64,000 bases of DNA from UBA4582 sp013204195 (GTDB lineage: Bacteria > Pseudomonadota > Gammaproteobacteria > Pseudomonadales > Azotimanducaceae), in assembly GCA_963925735.1 (NCBI GenBank), contig CAWUUH010000010.1, positions 1-64,000 on the forward strand, in the 5' to 3' direction. The notes below the pieces were generated by a model, which had not been told where the DNA came from, ran no database searches, and worked only from the letters and a program-made list of their open reading frames with translations. Numbering within the stretch: the stretch's first letter is position 1; each line of letters opens with the position of its first letter. A program made the position numbers and the translations under genes. Positions 53,257-61,962 of the stretch are shown piece after piece.

Positions 53257-53274
53257 GGCAATTACTCTTTAGTC

Positions 53275-54318
53275 TCACTCAGTTGGGGTATCGTCAATGT
53301 GAAGCAACGGGCTGGTAGCCGGCATCGGCAGACCAAAATGCAGATAAGCATGTCGTGTGGCAACCCTACCTCTTGGCGTTCGCATTATAAAGCCCTGCTG
53401 AATCAAAAACGGCTCATAGACATCCTCAATGGTGTCACGCTCCTCGCCGATGGCCGCCGCCAAACTATCAACTCCCACAGGACCACCATCAAATTTTTCA
53501 ATTAAGGCCATAAGCAGGCGCCTATCCATATGATCAAAGCCATTGGCGTCGACTTTCAACATATTCAGGGCATCGTCAGCCACAGCCTTGTCGATATGAC
53601 CATTCGCTTTAACCTCGGCAAAATCACGCACACGCCGTAGCAGGCGATTGGCAATTCGTGGCGTCCCTCGAGACCGCAACGCAATCTCCTGAGCGCCGGC
53701 TTGGTCAGTCCGCACACCCAGCAAATTAGACGAGCGCAGCACGATTTGAGCAAGATCATCAACCTGATAGAATTCCAGACGTTGAATAATACCAAACCGA
53801 TCGCGCAACGGAGACGTCAACAATCCCGTTCGAGTCGTTGCGCCAACGAGTGTGAACGGCGGCAAATCAAGCTTCAGGGTTCTGGCGGCAGGACCTTCAC
53901 CAATGGTGATGTCCACCTGGAAATCTTCCATCGCGGGATACAGCACTTCCTCAATGGCAGGCGACAGTCTGTGGATTTCATCAATGAACAATACATCCCC
54001 GGCCTCAAGATTGGTTAGCGCCGCAACCAGATCACCTTTTTTATCGATCACAGGACCTGAGGTTGCTTTGATTTGCACGCCCATTTCATTCGCAATAATA
54101 TTGGCCAGCGTCGTCTTGCCAAGACCGGGAGGTCCAAATATCAGCGTATGGTCAAGGTGTTCACCTCGACGTTTGGCAGCGTCGATAAAGATGGTCATTT
54201 GCTCGCTGACCTGCGGCTGCCCGCGATACTCAGCAAAGGTTTTGGGGCGAATCGCCCAATCTTGAGTTGAATCTCCCTGGGTAGATTCAGGCGCTACCAG
54301 TCGATCAGATTCAATCAT
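53275..54318 (-). CDS. ruvB: Holliday junction branch-migration ATPase RuvB
   Basis: This 347-residue AAA+ motor drives branch migration with RuvA. The Walker A motif is in GPPGLGKTTLANI, Walker B in LFIDEIHRL, and arginine-finger/sensor parts are in GATTRTGLLTSPLRDRFG. The winged-helix end GFIMRTPRGR is complete. I chose ATG 54318 (MIESDRLVAPE); a GTG 21 bases upstream is possible. Confidence 0.97.
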   Translation of the reverse strand: MIESDRLVAPESTQGDSTQDWAIRPKTFAEYRGQPQVSEQMTIFIDAAKRRGEHLDHTLIFGPPGLGKTTLANIIANEMGVQIKATSGPVIDKKGDLVAALTNLEAGDVLFIDEIHRLSPAIEEVLYPAMEDFQVDITIGEGPAARTLKLDLPPFTLVGATTRTGLLTSPLRDRFGIIQRLEFYQVDDLAQIVLRSSNLLGVRTDQAGAQEIALRSRGTPRIANRLLRRVRDFAEVKANGHIDKAVADDALNMLKVDANGFDHMDRRLLMALIEKFDGGPVGVDSLAAAIGEERDTIEDVYEPFLIQQGFIMRTPRGRVATRHAYLHFGLPMPATSPLLHIDDTPTE

Positions 54319-54397
54319 TGTCTGCCCGTCCCCGTTCACCGAGTATAAAACCCGCAGTTTGCCACATTAATACTTGCTCGACAGGAGATACTGCACT

Positions 54398-54979
54398 TTA
54401 GGAGAGGGACTTCAAAGCTTGGCGAATGAGACTCTCTACGCTAACGTCCTGATCTTCGATCTGCCCAAGCGCCCTCGCCGCCTCTTGAGGCTTATAACCC
54501 AGACCAATCAGTGCCGCCTCAGCATCCGCGACCAGATCGGGAGCTCGCTGAGCGGCAGGCAAAAGCCCCTCAGTCAAGGCGGGCAATCGGTCACGCATCT
54601 CAATGATTAATCGTTCAGCAGTTTTTTTGCCCACCCCAGGCAGCGCCGTCAATGCTTTGATATCGTTATTCTGGATGCAGCGACTGAATGCCCTGGCATC
54701 GACGCCGGACAGGATCGCCACGGCAAGCTTCGGTCCGACACCATTCACTTTAATGAGGGCGCGAAACAACTCGCGCTCTGAAGCCGTCGAAAACCCAAAC
54801 AGCAGGTGCGCATCATCGCGAACCACCAAATGGGTATACAACATGATTTCAGTACCGCTATCACCGAGTTGGAAATAGGTGGTCAAGGGAATATCCACCT
54901 CATAACCGAGGCCTTGTACATCGACGACCACCTGATGAGTGGATTTCTCTAAAATTTTACCCCGAACTCTACCAATCAA
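54398..54979 (-). CDS. ruvA: Holliday junction DNA-binding protein RuvA
   Basis: The 193-residue protein has the OB-fold N-terminal domain (MIGRVRGKILEKSTHQVVVDVQG), helix-hairpin-helix motifs (VNGVGPKLAVAILSG, ALPGVGKKTAERLIIEMRDRL) and the RuvB-binding domain III at the end (AEAALIGLGYKPQEAARALGQ). The start codon is TTG, since the MIGR start of the family coincides with it, and it overlaps the ruvC stop by four bases (TTGA). Confidence 0.96.
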   Translation of the reverse strand: MIGRVRGKILEKSTHQVVVDVQGLGYEVDIPLTTYFQLGDSGTEIMLYTHLVVRDDAHLLFGFSTASERELFRALIKVNGVGPKLAVAILSGVDARAFSRCIQNNDIKALTALPGVGKKTAERLIIEMRDRLPALTEGLLPAAQRAPDLVADAEAALIGLGYKPQEAARALGQIEDQDVSVESLIRQALKSLS

Positions 54980-55539
54980 TTGTCTGTATTCCTTTCACTG
55001 CCTGAATGTTGCCCAAGGTTCACCATCCGACCTCGCCGAAAGCTGTTCGCGCCCGCGATACGACTGAGATTTTGCTGAGTATTAATGTGGCACAATGCGA
55101 TCGCCAAAGCATCGGCAGCATCTTGTTGGGGTTGGGCGGGGAGTTTTAATAACGTCTGCACCATATGTTGAACCTGGCTTTTTTCCGCAGCACCCGTACC
55201 CACCACAGCCTGTTTGATTTTTCGCGCTTCATACTCAAACACAGCCAACCCCAGGTTCGCGCCCGCAACGAGAGCAACACCCCGAGCTTGACCTAGTGTC
55301 AAAGCAGAAGACGCGCTTTTGGCCATGAAGACTTTCTCAATTGCCATCTCTTGGGGATTGTACTGCTGGATGATTTCTGTGACTCCAGCAAATATCTCTA
55401 CTAATTTGCCTGCCAAGTCAGCTTTCGCGTCCGTTCTAATACAGCCACTCGCCACATAGACCTGACGCGAGCCTTGCGAGTCGATCAGACCAAATCCGGT
55501 CACCCGTGAGCCTGGGTCTATACCTAGGATTATTGCCAT
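54976..55539 (-). CDS. ruvC: Holliday junction resolvase RuvC
   Basis: The 187-residue RNase-H-fold endonuclease has the acidic catalytic residues in LGIDPGSRVTGFG (Asp), MAIEKVFMAKS (Glu) and QDAADALAIALCH (Asp pair). Its C-terminus is about 10 residues longer than in E. coli. First of ruvC-ruvA-ruvB. No LexA box was seen upstream of it. Confidence 0.96.
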   Translation of the reverse strand: MAIILGIDPGSRVTGFGLIDSQGSRQVYVASGCIRTDAKADLAGKLVEIFAGVTEIIQQYNPQEMAIEKVFMAKSASSALTLGQARGVALVAGANLGLAVFEYEARKIKQAVVGTGAAEKSQVQHMVQTLLKLPAQPQQDAADALAIALCHINTQQNLSRIAGANSFRRGRMVNLGQHSGSERNTDN

Positions 55540-55627
55540 CGGTGCTGCGTCATGAAAGTTCTTCTGTTCCTGGGGTGCCCAGGCAGCTTACCACAAGCAA
55601 CGAGTGTTACAGCTCGCTGCTACCAAC

Positions 55628-56365
55628 CTACTCCTCTAGGTTTTCAGGGAAGCTGGCATTGGTATAGACGTTTTGAACATCATCCAGGTCTTCCAGGTTA
55701 TCCATCAGCCGAATGACCTTTTCTGCCATATCTGCATTAAGCTCACTATAGTTTTGCGGTAGCATGGCAATTTCCGCATTAACGGGCTCGAAATCAGCTT
55801 CAATCAAAGCGTCCTTGACGGCCAGAAAGTCTTCAGGTGTCGTGAGTACCTCGACGGACCCATCTTCCGCAATGTCCACGTCATCGGCACCGGCATCTAT
55901 CGCCAGCTCCATAACTTTCTCCTCATCGAGCCCCGGCGCGAAATTGAGCATACCTTTCCGATCAAACAGATAGGCGACAGACCCATCGGTGCCAAGATTT
56001 CCGCCCGCTTTGGTGAAGGCATGCCGGACCTCCGCTACCGTTCGGTTGCGGTTGTCGGTCATGGTTTCCACCAAGAAAGCCACACCGCCTGGGCCATAGC
56101 CCTCATAGGTCAGAGACACCAACTCACTACCTTCGAGGCCACCGGCGCCCCTGGCGATCGCTCGCTCCATGGTGTCTTTAGGCATTTGTGACGCTTTAGC
56201 CTTATCCACCACGGTACGCAGACCAGGATTATCCTCCAATACCCCACCGCCATCTCTGGCAGCAACAGTCAGTTCACGAATGATTTTTGTGAATACCTTT
56301 GCCCGCTTCGCATCTTGACCCGCCTTCCGGTGCTTGATGTTGCTCCACTTGCTATGACCCGCCAT
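55628..56365 (-). CDS. yebC: YebC/PmpR-family regulator
   Basis: The 245-residue protein starts MAGHSKWSNIKHRKAGQDAKRAK, the universal YebC start. It continues with MPKDTMERAIARGAGG, LTYEGYGPGGVAFLVE and TDNRNRTVAEVRHAFTKAGGNLG. YebC proteins help ribosomes through proline stretches and some act as transcription regulators. It lies 51 bases before aspS in reading order, as in Pseudomonas. Confidence 0.96.
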   Translation of the reverse strand: MAGHSKWSNIKHRKAGQDAKRAKVFTKIIRELTVAARDGGGVLEDNPGLRTVVDKAKASQMPKDTMERAIARGAGGLEGSELVSLTYEGYGPGGVAFLVETMTDNRNRTVAEVRHAFTKAGGNLGTDGSVAYLFDRKGMLNFAPGLDEEKVMELAIDAGADDVDIAEDGSVEVLTTPEDFLAVKDALIEADFEPVNAEIAMLPQNYSELNADMAEKVIRLMDNLEDLDDVQNVYTNASFPENLEE

Positions 56366-56416
56366 TCACTCTCTCCATCAGTAGTATCTTTTATATCCAC
56401 CGCTTTACAGACCTTG

Positions 56417-58180
56417 TCAGACTGGCTTGCGGACCGCCACATGCAAATCTTTGAGCTGTTGCGGGTCCACTTCGCTGGGCGCTGACGTCAACAAGCAAGC
56501 GGCTGTCTGGGTTTTCGGAAACGCGATAACATCTCGAATCGCATGAGATCCACAGAGCAACATAATCAGCCGATCAAGACCTATGGCTAACCCCCCGTGA
56601 GGTGGGGCGCCATAGCGCAGCGCCTCAAGGAGAAAACCAAACTTAAGGTTGGCTTCTTCATCTGACAATTTCAGGACCTTGAATATTTTCTGCTGCATAG
56701 AAGTCTGATGCACACGAATCGAACCGCCACCCACTTCATGGCCATTGATCACCACATCATAAGCCCGGGACAGCGTTGCTCCGGGATTCGCTAGCATCTC
56801 ATCCATATCACCCACTGGTTGAGTAAACGGATGGTGAGTCGCAGACCAATTACCCGTTTTGTCTGCCTCAAACATCGGGAAATCAGTGATCCAGCAGGGC
56901 GCCCAAGGCCGAGTGTAGAGATTCAGATCCTCGCCCAACTTGTTGCGCAACGCACCGAGCGCATCATTAACGACATTCGCCTTGTCGGCACCAAAAAAGA
57001 TAATGTCTTTATCCTTAGCACCGACCCGAGCAAGAATATTCAACACCACTTCATCTGGCAGGAATTTCAAAATCGGTGATTGAAGCCCGGCTACACCCGC
57101 ATCAATATCATTGACCCTAATGTAGGCCAGCCCCCTGGCACCATAAATACCGACGAATTTTGTATAATCGTCGATCATCTTTCGAGTTAGTCGATCTCCC
57201 TGCTCCAGCCGCAGCGCCACGACCCGAGAATCGGCGTCAGATGCCGGACCGCTGAAGACCTTAAAATCAACCTCTTGCATGAGATCGGCGACGTCAACAA
57301 ACTCCAAACCAAAGCGCAAGTCAGGTCGATCACTACCATACTTGCGTTTACCTTCGGCATAGGTCAGCACTGGAAACGCCTCGAGCTCGACGTCGATGAT
57401 CTCCTTGAACAAGGCTCGGAATAGGTCTTCCGTCAGCGTCATGATCTGCTGTTCGTCCATAAAGGTAGTTTCGATATCGACCTGCGTGAACTCTGGCTGA
57501 CGATCCGCACGCAAGTCTTCATCTCGAAAACATCTGGCGATCTGGTAGTAACGATCAAAGCCGGACATCATCAACAATTGCTTGAAAATTTGTGGCGACT
57601 GGGGCAACGCAAAGAATTGTCCCGGGTGAGTTCGACTCGGCACCAGATAATCACGAGCGCCCTCCGGGGTCGCTTTGGTCAATATAGGTGTTTCGATATC
57701 GACAAAAGACCGCTCTTCAAGGTAACGGCGAACGAAATGTGCGGTTTTTGACCGCAGGCGAATCCGCTCCTGCATTTCCGGGCGACGTAAATCAATATAC
57801 CGATACCGCAGTCGAACATCCTCACCCGCATCAGAATGCTGATCCAATTGGAAAGGCGGTGTATCGGCGGTATTGAGAATAATAAGTTCCTTTCCGAGCA
57901 CCTCAATCATCCCGGTGTTCATCTTAGGATTCATTGCCGACTGATCACGCTGTCTGACGCGACCCTTAATATTAAGGACATATTCATTGCGAACCTGATC
58001 CGCAAGCTCAAAACTAGCAGCGGTATCGGGGTCAAACACCACCTGCACAATGCCTTCGTGATCTCGAATATCCAAAAAAATAACACCGCCATGATCTCGG
58101 CGCCGATGAACCCAGCCGCACAGGGAAACCTCTGCATCGATATGTGTGTCCCTTAACTGACCACAGTAGTGGCTACGCAT
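56417..58180 (-). CDS. aspS: Aspartyl-tRNA synthetase
   Basis: This 587-residue class IIb synthetase has an OB-fold anticodon-binding domain (HYCGQLRDTHIDAEVSLCGWVHRRRDHGG), motif 2 (CFRDEDLRADRQPEFTQVDIETTF) and motif 3 (GLAIGLDRLIMLLCG), plus the bacterial GAD insertion domain (about 290-400). The gene charges tRNA-Asp; whether it also charges tRNA-Asn cannot be told. It is followed in the same direction by yebC. Confidence 0.97.
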   Translation of the reverse strand: MRSHYCGQLRDTHIDAEVSLCGWVHRRRDHGGVIFLDIRDHEGIVQVVFDPDTAASFELADQVRNEYVLNIKGRVRQRDQSAMNPKMNTGMIEVLGKELIILNTADTPPFQLDQHSDAGEDVRLRYRYIDLRRPEMQERIRLRSKTAHFVRRYLEERSFVDIETPILTKATPEGARDYLVPSRTHPGQFFALPQSPQIFKQLLMMSGFDRYYQIARCFRDEDLRADRQPEFTQVDIETTFMDEQQIMTLTEDLFRALFKEIIDVELEAFPVLTYAEGKRKYGSDRPDLRFGLEFVDVADLMQEVDFKVFSGPASDADSRVVALRLEQGDRLTRKMIDDYTKFVGIYGARGLAYIRVNDIDAGVAGLQSPILKFLPDEVVLNILARVGAKDKDIIFFGADKANVVNDALGALRNKLGEDLNLYTRPWAPCWITDFPMFEADKTGNWSATHHPFTQPVGDMDEMLANPGATLSRAYDVVINGHEVGGGSIRVHQTSMQQKIFKVLKLSDEEANLKFGFLLEALRYGAPPHGGLAIGLDRLIMLLCGSHAIRDVIAFPKTQTAACLLTSAPSEVDPQQLKDLHVAVRKPV

Positions 58181-58244
58181 TATCCTTACCTCAATTATCT
58201 AATGACTTCTTGCGCCAGGCTGGCGCTTTAGCTCGAACAGCCAA

Positions 58245-58646
58245 TTAACTGGATGATGGCTTACTACTCGATGAACTGGGGCTAGTCCCAGACGAACTAT
58301 CGGAGCCACTCGATTTACTCCCCGACGAACTCTTTTCACTAGTCCCTGAGCCACTTGAGCCAGAGCCACTTGAGCCAGAGCCACTTGAACCAGAGCTCCC
58401 ACTGCCGGAATTGCCAGACGAAGAATCGCTACTAGCGCCGCCATGCAACACATTTTTCTTCGATCCGGTCTTGAAGTCCGTCTCATACCAACCAGACCCT
58501 TTTAGCCTGAACGCCGCAGCCGAGACCATCTTTTTCAATGCAGGCTTGCTACATTTAGGACAAATCACTGGCGCCTCGTCAGAGAGCTTCATGAGCTTCT
58601 CAATTCTATTCTGGCACTCTTCACACTGGTACTCGTAGATTGGCAC
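58245..58646 (-). CDS. FmdB-family zinc-ribbon protein with Ser/Gly tail
   Basis: The 133-residue protein begins (M)PIYEYQCEECQNRIEKLMKLSDE, the FmdB zinc-ribbon start, with the four Cys in two pairs (CEEC and CPKC). The conserved end of the domain is FRLKGSGWYETDFK (about 58-71). The remaining 60 residues are a Ser/Gly/Lys-rich low-complexity tail (SSGNSGSGSSGSSG and so on). The start is GTG at 58646, with GAGGAAAG eight bases upstream. Adjacent to aspS as in Pseudomonas; function unknown. Confidence 0.85.
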   Translation of the reverse strand: MPIYEYQCEECQNRIEKLMKLSDEAPVICPKCSKPALKKMVSAAAFRLKGSGWYETDFKTGSKKNVLHGGASSDSSSGNSGSGSSGSSGSGSSGSGSSGSGTSEKSSSGSKSSGSDSSSGTSPSSSSSKPSSS

Positions 58647-58967
58647 GACAAACTTTCCTCTATAATCTAACAATAGGGCAATTTTACGTAGAACTGCGGC
58701 CGCGCATTATACCCTAATATCTTACCATGGCGAGCGTCTACGACGTTCCTCGACAGGGCAATAATACGCCGATTGCCGCTTTTGCAAAAATACTCGCAGG
58801 AAACACAAAAAACACAGCCTAAACCTTGCGGCGTAAAAGCCAATCATATATAAAGACCATCATTGCCGCGACGTGCAAAAAGCGCTCGAATTCAAGTACT
58901 AAACTTGAATTTAAGGCAACATTAAACACACCTTCTTCTCAACATCGACATTTAAAAGGATCTACAA
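58647..58967. other. 321-base divergent intergenic region
   Basis: This contains the promoters of the FmdB-type gene (minus) and the HU gene (plus), and the inverted repeat listed separately. No gene-like frame was seen. Confidence 0.6.
58889..58911. promoter_or_regulatory. Inverted repeat AATTCAAGT-N5-ACTTGAATT
   Basis: Two perfect 9-base arms flank a 5-base spacer, 57 bases upstream of the HU start codon. Such a symmetric site at this distance could be an operator for the HU gene; a leader hairpin is the alternative. Confidence 0.5.
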
Positions 58968-59381
58968 ATGGCAGCTAAAAAGGCGATCGCAAAAAAAACA
59001 GTGACTAAAGCCAAGGCTCAACCCAAAGCAGTAGCCAAACCCGTAGCTGCTCCGAAAAAACTGCCTGCGATCAAAGAAAAATATACTAAAAGCGCAATTA
59101 TAACCGAAATTTCTACCAATACGGATCTCAGCAAGAAACAGGTTGCAGCGGTATTCCAAGAATTGAATGACTTGATTGCGCGACATGTTAAAAAAGGCGC
59201 TGTCGGCGAATTCACGTTGCCTGGCCTGATTAAAATCAAGACGGTCAAGAAAGCCGCCAGCAAAGCACGTAAAGGCGTACCTAACCCTTTCCGTCCAGGC
59301 GAAGTCATGAACGTTGCAGCCAAGCCTGCCAGCACGAAAATTAAAGTGCTGCCACTGAAAGGCTTAAAAGAACTCGCTTAA
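58968..59381 (+). CDS. HU-family DNA-binding protein with histone-H1-like N-terminal tail
   Basis: The 137-residue protein begins with about 42 residues rich in Lys, Ala and Pro (MAAKKAIAKKTVTKAKAQPK), similar to H1-like tails, and continues with an HU/IHF-fold domain (about 43-137; KYTKSAIITEISTNTDLSKK, FTLPGLIKIKTVKKAASKARKG). HU proteins bend and compact DNA. The tail probably adds non-specific DNA or RNA binding. AAAGGA precedes the ATG by eight bases and a terminator follows the stop. Confidence 0.88.
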   Translation: MAAKKAIAKKTVTKAKAQPKAVAKPVAAPKKLPAIKEKYTKSAIITEISTNTDLSKKQVAAVFQELNDLIARHVKKGAVGEFTLPGLIKIKTVKKAASKARKGVPNPFRPGEVMNVAAKPASTKIKVLPLKGLKELA

Positions 59382-59698
59382 GCCGCGCACTCAGCGAAGC
59401 AAAAAAGGGTCGCAGTTGCGGCCTTTTTTTTGCCTCGCTTTTTAACAAGCTGGGGTAGCAACCCTGCGGCTGTCGCTTCCCGATGCGCGACAACCAAGGC
59501 CCATACCGACAACTGCAGTGTTAACCACATCAACTCCTTGCTAGAATCATCGCCTTGATCAAGCGGCCAAAGCCGCCGCTAAACAACCGAAGGCTAACAG
59601 ACCCAAACCCGAGCATCGCCAACCGGTCAGGGGCGTCACTGGTCGACATGCCTTTTTACAAACCCCCACATCATTAAAGGTCAGCACAGACAGCCATT
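59382..59698. other. 317-base intergenic region before proS
   Basis: It contains the HU terminator and then the proS promoter region. A short plus-strand frame at about 59550-59640 reads like a Lys/Ala-rich tail but has no start codon and an in-frame stop upstream, so nothing was called. Confidence 0.5.
59399..59433 (+). terminator. Intrinsic terminator after the HU gene
   Basis: An A-rich and GC stem (AAAAAAGGGTCGCA paired with TGCGGCCTTTTTT, one bulge) is followed by a run of eight T. It is symmetrical enough to terminate either strand. Confidence 0.85.
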
Positions 59699-61423
59699 AT
59701 GAAAGCATCCAGCTACTCAATTTCAACCCTCAAGGAAACCCCAGCCGATGCTGAGGTCATTAGTCACCAACTGCTGATACGCGGTGGATTGATACGTAAA
59801 CTGGCATCTGGCATTTACAACTGGTTGCCGATGGGCTTGCGGGTATTACATAAGGTCGAGGGCATTATCCGTGACGAAATGGATAACGCCGGCGCTCTGG
59901 AGGTCATGATGCCCGTGGTTCAACCAGCGGAGTTGTGGGTTGAATCTGGTCGCTGGCAAGAGTATGACGATGGTCTGCTTCTGAAGTTTGTAGACCGACA
60001 CAAGCGCGATTTCTGCATGGGACCGACTCATGAAGAAGTGATCACCGATCTCGCCCGTACCGAACTCAAAAGCCATAAGCAATTACCTATTAATTATTAT
60101 CAGATTCAGACGAAATTCAGAGACGAGACCCGACCTCGATTTGGCCTATTACGAGCCCGCGAATTTCTGATGAAAGATGCTTATTCCTTTCATATGACCA
60201 TGGAGAGTCTGGAAGAAACTTATCAACTGATGCATCAGACTTACAGTCGAATTCTCAAAAAAATGCACCTCGACTTCCGTCCGGTACTCGCGGATACCGG
60301 CAGCATCGGTGGCAGCGCCTCTGTTGAATTTCATGTCCTCGCAGACTCAGGCGAAGACACCATCGCCTTCAGCTCTGGAAGCAACTACGCAGCCAATATT
60401 GAAATGGCAGAAGCGCTGGCTCCAGCGGCCGACAATGCCATCGCCGAAGCGCTGGCCGAGGTCTCGACACCTGACTGCAAGACCATTGAAGAAGTGACTA
60501 ACTTTCTGCAAATCGACCCAGCCAGAACGATAAAAACGCTTATATTCAAGGGCAGCGAGACCCCCTTGGTCGCACTGGTCTTACGTGGCGATCATCAAAT
60601 GAACGCTATTAAGGCAGCAAAAATCGCTATGCTGGCCACGCCACTGACCCTCGCCAGCCCTGAAGAGATCCTAGCCGCGGTGGGTTGCACGGTAGGTTCG
60701 ATTGGTCCCGTAGGTCTGGCCATGCCCATACTCGCCGACCGTAGCGCAGCAGCACTGCTCAACTTCACCTGTGGGGCCAACAAGGACGACCACCACCTGC
60801 AAAATGCTAATTGGGGTCGTGATACCACTGCGACAGCGATATACGACTTGCGCAATGTGGTTGAAGGCGACCCAAGCCCTGACGGCCTTGGTCAATTACA
60901 GCTCAAAAAAGGCATTGAAGTGGGCCACATCTTCCAACTCGGCGAGAAGTACTCCAAGTCGATGAATGCAACGGTTCTCGATGAAAATGGCAAAGCTGCT
61001 GTAATGCAAATGGGTTGCTACGGGATGGGTGTCACGCGACTGGTCGCGGCTATTATCGAACAATACCATGACGACCGCGGTATGATCTGGCCCACTTGCA
61101 TCGCACCCTTCCACGTCATCATCATTCCCATCAACAGCCATAAGTCTGCGGAAGTGGCCGCCACAGCAGAGGCTGTTTACCAGGCTATGCGGCAGCTTGG
61201 CATCGAAGTTCTGCTCGATGACAGGGAAGGGCCAAGACCAGGCGCGAAATTTGCTGATGCTGAGCTGATCGGCATTCCTCATCGTCTCGTTATCGGCGAA
61301 CGTGGTCTGGCAACCCAGGTTGTGGAATACGTGAACAGACAGACCGGCGTCAGCAGCGAACTACCTGTAGAGGGTATCGCTAGCCACTTTAAAACGTTAC
61401 TCGATCAAGAGCTCAGCGACTGA
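59699..61423 (+). CDS. proS: Prolyl-tRNA synthetase
   Basis: This 574-residue class IIa enzyme is of the bacterial type, with motif 1 around GLRVLHKVEGIIRDEMDNAGA, motif 2 (TKFRDETRPRFGLLRAREFLMKD) and the editing (INS) domain between about residues 230 and 400. The motif 3 region reads CYGMGVTRLVAAIIEQ, with an anticodon-binding domain at the end. The length is close to E. coli ProS (572). Transcribed divergently from the TlpA/YihY operon. Confidence 0.97.
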   Translation: MKASSYSISTLKETPADAEVISHQLLIRGGLIRKLASGIYNWLPMGLRVLHKVEGIIRDEMDNAGALEVMMPVVQPAELWVESGRWQEYDDGLLLKFVDRHKRDFCMGPTHEEVITDLARTELKSHKQLPINYYQIQTKFRDETRPRFGLLRAREFLMKDAYSFHMTMESLEETYQLMHQTYSRILKKMHLDFRPVLADTGSIGGSASVEFHVLADSGEDTIAFSSGSNYAANIEMAEALAPAADNAIAEALAEVSTPDCKTIEEVTNFLQIDPARTIKTLIFKGSETPLVALVLRGDHQMNAIKAAKIAMLATPLTLASPEEILAAVGCTVGSIGPVGLAMPILADRSAAALLNFTCGANKDDHHLQNANWGRDTTATAIYDLRNVVEGDPSPDGLGQLQLKKGIEVGHIFQLGEKYSKSMNATVLDENGKAAVMQMGCYGMGVTRLVAAIIEQYHDDRGMIWPTCIAPFHVIIIPINSHKSAEVAATAEAVYQAMRQLGIEVLLDDREGPRPGAKFADAELIGIPHRLVIGERGLATQVVEYVNRQTGVSSELPVEGIASHFKTLLDQELSD

Positions 61424-61521
61424 ACCCTGACCCAGCAAAGATAACCCATAGGGCAACACACAAAGGAAAACACACAGAGAAAAGCAATAAAAGGTAAGCC
61501 TGCGCGCTCTGCCCCGAGCAG

Positions 61522-61962
61522 CTACTCCAGCGCTAGCGCTGCCAGTAATGATGCTCGGGTCTGAGGCCCAACAAGGGTGGCAAGCAATGTTCCCTGCGGG
61601 TCAAACACCAAGGTCGTCGGTAGCACCTCAGGCATCGCCACCCCCAAGCGTTCGCTTGGGTTCGCGGCAAACACCGGAAAAGTGATCTGCATTTTCTGCA
61701 CTTGCCTGAGTTGCTCCGCACCTTGAGGCGCGTCGTAGTTAACACCCCACACGGCAACTCGACCGTGGAACTCATCGGCGAACTCATTTAATTCAGGGAT
61801 CTCTCGGATACAAGGCGCACACCACGTCGCCCAATAGTTCACAATCAGGTACCGACCCGTAAAATCATCAAACTGATGCCCTGCACCTTGCACATCATAA
61901 AACTCCGGCTGCTGGCAGCCCGTGAGCCCAAGCAAAAAAATTATAATCGAAATATTTTTCAT
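61522..61962 (-). CDS. TlpA/ResA-like thioredoxin-fold lipoprotein
   Basis: The 146-residue protein has a lipoprotein signal with lipobox LTGC (MKNISIIIFLLGLTGC) and a thioredoxin fold with the active-site WCAPC in NYWATWCAPCIREIPEL, then cis-Pro in VLPTTLVFDPQG. Such proteins reduce disulfides, for example in cytochrome c maturation. The gene overlaps the YihY gene stop by four bases, so the two are coupled. Confidence 0.9.
   Translation of the reverse strand: MKNISIIIFLLGLTGCQQPEFYDVQGAGHQFDDFTGRYLIVNYWATWCAPCIREIPELNEFADEFHGRVAVWGVNYDAPQGAEQLRQVQKMQITFPVFAANPSERLGVAMPEVLPTTLVFDPQGTLLATLVGPQTRASLLAALALE

Noticed and set aside
55540..55627. LexA control of ruvCAB as in E. coli
   Set aside because: I read the region upstream of ruvC and saw no CTGT-N8-ACAG box.
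59549..59640. Lys/Ala/Pro-rich reading frame resembling an H1-like tail upstream of proS
   Set aside because: There is a TAG just upstream and no in-frame start codon before the composition changes, so at most it is a decayed remnant.
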